From an uncultured Oscillospiraceae bacterium (GTDB lineage: Bacteria; Bacillota_A; Clostridia; Oscillospirales; Oscillospiraceae), in contig CAAEOU010000177.1 of NCBI GenBank assembly GCA_900757695.1, positions 1-7,784 of the forward strand: a stretch of DNA of 7,784 nt, given 5' to 3'. Shown piece by piece: positions 5,495 to 7,784 of this stretch. The position numbers and the translations under genes are program-made. The first letter of the stretch is position 1. Each line of letters starts with the position of its first letter. The notes below the pieces were generated by a model. That model saw only the letters and a program-made list of their open reading frames with translations. It made no database searches and was not told the DNA's origin.

Positions 5495-6877
5495 TTAAGC
5501 CTTGCGGCTGGACAGCTTCACGGTAGCGCCGCCTTCCTCGTAGATCTCGTCATCGTTGATGGTGGTGATCCAGAAGCCAAGCTCCACAAAGTGCTCTCCG
5601 TCCTTCTCGTACTTGTCGTAGACCTGGGAATGGATCTTCATGACGTCGTACTGGAGGCCGTGGGTCACGCTCTTTTTGCCCTTCAGGGCGGGCACGGGGG
5701 CGATGAAATCCGTGGCGTAGGTGTTCTTTGGGAAGTCAAAGCCCTGCTCCACCGGGTGGGTCATGATGCCCCAGCGGATGTTCTGGAGCCAGCCGTGGGT
5801 ACCCATCCAGTTGTTGATGTGGTGGATGGCGAAGTCACGGCCCAGGAAGTTGATGAAGATGCCGCGCTTTGTCTCCTTGGGAGGCTCGCCGCCGCTGGGC
5901 GGGGGCCCCATCTTGGCCCGGGGATCGTCGTAGGGCGGCACCTCGGGGTCCCACTGGGTCATGTCCTCGGGGACGTAGACGCCGAACTTGGGGTCTCGGG
6001 TCATCTTCGCCCGGACGGCGGGATCGGCAAGCTCCTTCATGGTGCGGCTGCCGCCCACGGCCATGCCGTAGGGAGGTGTGGGGTTGCAGGAAGAATGGAT
6101 GGGGCCGTCGATGGTTACATTGGGCATATCGCCCACGTTTACATCCTCCCAATAGAGGACCTCGTCCCCTCTGGGATTTTCCTTCGCCCAGGTGTCGAAG
6201 ATTTCCTGCCATTCGGCGTCCGTGTAGTAGTGCTCCGGCCGGGTCCACCAGTCGGGGGATTCCCAGCCGCGCTGGTCGCCCATGTCGGCGGGGTCCTCGT
6301 AGGACTTGAGATTCTCCCGGGCGGAGAACATGACCTCGATGACCTTCACGCCGTCCTGATTGTAGACAGAACCGTAGGTCCGGAGATACAGGTTCCGGTA
6401 GACGCTGCCCTCCTTGGGTGTCAGGTCGATGAGCTCCAGTTTGTCCTTCACCAGATACAGGGTATCGCCCGCATAGACCGGGTGAAGCTGGGTGACGGAG
6501 TGGTTTAGACCGGTGACGGCCAGGAAGTCCCGGGCCTTGCCGTTGAAGGCCGTCAGGAAGCTGTCGTCGTGGGCGGCAAAGGTGGGCATGGCAATCTTTG
6601 CCTTGTAGCCTAACTTCTGCGCATAGGCGTCGTCGGTGTAGAGCTTGTTGTCGGGATCATATTTCTTTGCGTTGTAGAGCATCATGTCCTCTTTGACTTC
6701 CAGAATGTTGGAGAAGCCTTGGGTGCCCTTTTCGATCTTTCCGGAGATCAGCGCCTGCACGTCAATGGGGCCACGATCCTCCAGCTCTTTGATTTTTGCC
6801 ATATACTCCTCGGCATAGGGCTTTTCGCGCTTGGTCCATACGCCGGGGTAGACGGTTACAAACTTACCAGTTCCCAT
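5495..6877 (-). CDS. Double-hotdog acyl dehydratase (MaoC / FAS1-like dehydratase family)
   Basis: This 460-residue protein has two hotdog-type halves. The first (about residues 55-190) contains YDPDNKLYTD (73-82) and VTQLHPVYAGDTLYL, typical of the N-terminal MaoC/FAS1-dehydratase-like domain. The second (about 240-455) begins with LYWEDVNVGDMP and contains HHINNWMGTHGWL (352-364), then a final strand set ending in GGATVKLSS. Relatives hydrate or dehydrate acyl-CoA thioesters in the cytosol. The second half resembles a subfamily with TDWMGDDGWL at this place, here changed to NNWMGTHGWL. Neither half shows the full D-x-N-P-x-H motif of classical (R)-hydratases, so activity and substrate are uncertain. 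Residues 314-333 form a Pro/Gly-rich insert. The ATG follows AAAGGA by about nine bases. There is no signal peptide. Downstream is the solute-binding lipoprotein (60-bp gap), and upstream is the small linker protein (82-bp gap). Confidence 0.8.
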   Translation of the reverse strand: MGTGKFVTVYPGVWTKREKPYAEEYMAKIKELEDRGPIDVQALISGKIEKGTQGFSNILEVKEDMMLYNAKKYDPDNKLYTDDAYAQKLGYKAKIAMPTFAAHDDSFLTAFNGKARDFLAVTGLNHSVTQLHPVYAGDTLYLVKDKLELIDLTPKEGSVYRNLYLRTYGSVYNQDGVKVIEVMFSARENLKSYEDPADMGDQRGWESPDWWTRPEHYYTDAEWQEIFDTWAKENPRGDEVLYWEDVNVGDMPNVTIDGPIHSSCNPTPPYGMAVGGSRTMKELADPAVRAKMTRDPKFGVYVPEDMTQWDPEVPPYDDPRAKMGPPPSGGEPPKETKRGIFINFLGRDFAIHHINNWMGTHGWLQNIRWGIMTHPVEQGFDFPKNTYATDFIAPVPALKGKKSVTHGLQYDVMKIHSQVYDKYEKDGEHFVELGFWITTINDDEIYEEGGATVKLSSRKA

Positions 6878-6959
6878 TACAGTTCATCCTTTCTTCAAAT
6901 GCATGAATAATTGACCAAATGTTTATAAAAAAGTTTGTTGAACATGGAAGTTCATGCGT

Positions 6960-7421
6960 TCAATCGCACTTCTTTCCGTACACAAAATTCGGAAAACCCT
7001 TCCCGTCTCCAACAGAAATGATACCTTCAATGAAACCCTCCGCATCAACTTTCGCCCAAACCTCCCAGCGGCCCGGTCCAGCTTGGAATCCAACCTTGAA
7101 AAATTCATCGCCGGTATAGTATCCGAACAAAATAGGCGTTCCATCAGCATCTCCACTCAATGTACCGTCGGGATTCGGCGTAAAATGAAACGTCATATCC
7201 CCCTCAAAGAAATTTTCACCCGGTGTGCCATAATCCTTTAATTGAACGTTGGGCGCTGCTTCATTTGAGGCGTTGTTTGCACCGGCTCCCCCCGGGGCAC
7301 CAGCTGTGGGATCACCGACAGGAGGCCCACCTGCCGGAGGTCCTCCCTGAAAATCAGGGCCATGGACTAAAGACGGATTCGGTATCCACATCTTTATATA
7401 ATAAGTTCCTGAAATTGACAT
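6960..7421 (-). CDS. Small Gly/Pro-linker protein, 153 aa, unknown function
   Basis: Start chosen at the ATG at 7419-7421, which has AAGGAG seven bases upstream and lies downstream of a good promoter. A longer GTG-started version (from 7502) would begin upstream of that promoter and has a poor ribosome binding site. Residues 1-15 (MSISGTYYIKMWIPN) form a beta strand, and 24-58 a linker of Gly, Pro and Ala. Residues 60-150 are beta-rich (FEGDMTFHFTPNPDGTLSGD, EFFKVGFQAGPGRWEVWAKV, GFIEGIISVG) and look like a small barrel, similar in style to 'SGTW..xxTPMG' single-domain barrels found beside catabolic enzymes in Clostridia. There is no signal peptide or membrane segment. The next gene is the dehydratase, 82 bp downstream. 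In the gap, a 5-bp hairpin (6939-6954) followed by a T6 run on the minus strand could act as a weak attenuator. Family not firmly recognised. Confidence 0.7.
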   Translation of the reverse strand: MSISGTYYIKMWIPNPSLVHGPDFQGGPPAGGPPVGDPTAGAPGGAGANNASNEAAPNVQLKDYGTPGENFFEGDMTFHFTPNPDGTLSGDADGTPILFGYYTGDEFFKVGFQAGPGRWEVWAKVDAEGFIEGIISVGDGKGFPNFVYGKKCD

Positions 7422-7428
7422 TATCTCA

Positions 7429-7434
7429 CTCCTT
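7429..7434 (-). promoter_or_regulatory. Shine-Dalgarno deciding the start of the 153-aa protein
   Basis: The minus-strand sequence AAGGAG lies seven bases before the ATG at 7419-7421. The alternative GTG at 7500-7502 has only a weak AAGAGAG. This site, together with the promoter position, favours the shorter protein. Confidence 0.7.
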
Positions 7435-7466
7435 GTTGTGTTTATAGGGGGAATATTACTAAGATT

Positions 7467-7495
7467 AGTATAGTTTAAGAATTGTTCCCCCGCAA
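7467..7495 (-). promoter_or_regulatory. Sigma-A-like promoter for the 153-aa protein / dehydratase / lipoprotein set
   Basis: On the minus strand, TTGCGG (7490-7495) is followed by exactly 17 bp and then TATACT (7467-7472), which is one mismatch from TATAAT. Transcription would start near 7460, giving a leader of about 40 nt to the ATG at 7421. The -35 box is imperfect, which may mean activation or moderate strength. No other comparable promoter was found before the three genes. Confidence 0.5.
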
Positions 7496-7522
7496 TTGAC
7501 ACTTTCTCTCTTGGTATCTAAT

Positions 7523-7536
7523 TATTCTTTAGAATA
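7523..7536. promoter_or_regulatory. Short palindrome upstream of the promoter
   Basis: TATTCT (7523-7528) and AGAATA (7531-7536) form a 6-bp inverted repeat with a 2-bp centre. It lies about 28 bp upstream of the -35 element of the minus-strand promoter, where an activator or repressor dimer could bind. AT-rich palindromes of this size also arise by chance, so this is only a candidate site. Confidence 0.2.
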
Positions 7537-7640
7537 TCAAGGCGGATTTTTGATACAAACTGATATAAATTTCAAAAAAGTGAAATATGCAATTGCCTAC
7601 TTTTTGACGGGTTCAAACCCATTGGGTGGTTTCGTTATAC

Positions 7641-7679
7641 AAAAAAGGGGCTGTCTCAAAAGGAAAATGAGGCAGCCCC
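7641..7679 (-). terminator. Strong intrinsic terminator of a transcript entering from the right
   Basis: Read on the minus strand, GGGGCTGCCTC (7669-7679) pairs with GAGACAGCCCC (7647-7657), an 11-bp stem with one G-T pair, and is followed directly by TTTTTT (7641-7646). The plus strand has no matching T-run after the stem. It should therefore end a minus-strand gene lying beyond the right edge of the window and insulate the promoter at 7467-7495. Confidence 0.8.
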
Positions 7680-7701
7680 GAAACAGGTTCTATAATAAAT
7701 G

Positions 7702-7730
7702 TTGGGGTCAGGTGATGAACCTGACCCCAA
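7702..7730. repeat. Perfect 12-bp inverted repeat
   Basis: TTGGGGTCAGGT (7702-7713) is exactly complementary to ACCTGACCCCAA (7719-7730) around a GATGA loop. No T-run follows on either strand, so it is not a standard terminator. Perfect GC-rich stems of this kind occur as repeated extragenic elements or at mobile element ends, but one copy alone cannot decide this. Confidence 0.65.
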
Positions 7731-7736
7731 TGTCAT

Positions 7737-7769
7737 AAAAAGAAGGTTGAGCATAGCGAAAAAAACCTT
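7737..7769 (-). repeat. Third inverted repeat at the right edge with T-run on minus strand
   Basis: AAGGTT (7743-7748) pairs with AACCTT (7764-7769) across a 15-nt loop. On the minus strand the stem is followed by C and TTTTT (7737-7741), giving a weak terminator form. It may be the first of three stacked structures at the end of the transcript or element to the right. Confidence 0.35.
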
Positions 7770-7784
7770 TATCATAAAAGTACC

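Larger units (their letters stand above)
7422..7784. other. Intergenic region with promoter and stacked hairpins, no gene seen
   Basis: Besides the promoter, palindrome and three hairpins listed separately, I see no gene. A plus-strand open frame at 7496-7738 runs straight through the terminator and the 12-bp inverted repeat, has no convincing ribosome binding site and shows no recognised domain, so it is not called. The region is AT-rich up to about 7640. Confidence 0.6.

Noticed and set aside
5591..6508. Long plus-strand open frame (305 codons) opposite the dehydratase gene
   Set aside because: The GC-rich coding strand of the dehydratase depletes stops on the opposite strand. The product is a Val/Gly/His/Asp-rich mirror with no recognisable domain.
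7422..7502. N-terminal extension of the 153-aa protein to a GTG at 7502
   Set aside because: It would place the start upstream of the TTGCGG-17-TATACT promoter and has a poor ribosome binding site, while the ATG at 7421 has AAGGAG at seven bases.
7496..7738. Plus-strand open frame of 80 codons at the right edge
   Set aside because: It crosses a strong terminator stem and a perfect 12-bp inverted repeat, has no good ribosome binding site, and contains no known motif.

Overview
The window looks like chromosome of a moderately GC-rich anaerobic Firmicute, most likely a gut Clostridia/Oscillospiraceae-type bacterium. The clues are Gram-positive style Shine-Dalgarno sequences (AGGAGG, AAGGAG), TTG starts, a large Cys-lipoprotein sugar-type solute-binding protein, and a beta-helix surface-type protein. 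This is inference from gene content; no taxonomic marker is present.

Left part (1-1141): the 3' end of a plus-strand gene for a right-handed beta-helix type protein with a proline/glycine/methionine-rich linker before its last domain. Then comes about 720 bp of non-coding or decayed DNA (1142-1860). It holds terminator-like hairpins, a possible 44-codon minus-strand gene, and a 44-codon remnant that reads like the first residues of a ParB-type nuclease/partition domain. This stretch looks like the scar of an accessory element.

Middle (1861-3421, all minus strand): an apparent three-gene unit transcribed right to left. First is a broken microbial-type poly(ADP-ribose) glycohydrolase (PARG) gene with its signature motif intact but lacking its N-terminus and an internal segment. 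Next is an intact calcineurin-like metallophosphoesterase with a TTG start and strong ribosome binding site. Last is a 108-residue protein of unknown function that overlaps the phosphoesterase by 23 nt. A bidirectional terminator-like hairpin at 1790-1819 closes the unit. Between this unit and the next lies a 170-bp cluster of five inverted repeats (3448-3616).

Right part (3644-7421, all minus strand): a second set of genes, transcribed from a recognisable sigma-A-like promoter at 7467-7495. In order they are a small soluble protein with a Gly/Pro-rich linker, a double-hotdog MaoC/FAS1-type acyl dehydratase, and an ABC-type lipoprotein solute-binding protein with no permease or ATPase genes beside it. 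They may form a small catabolic/uptake cluster, but the substrate is not readable from sequence. The extreme right end (7641-7770) has a strong minus-strand terminator, a perfect 12-bp inverted repeat and a third inverted repeat. These mark the end of a further transcript or element lying outside the window.

I see no tRNA, rRNA, CRISPR array, intact transposase or integrase.
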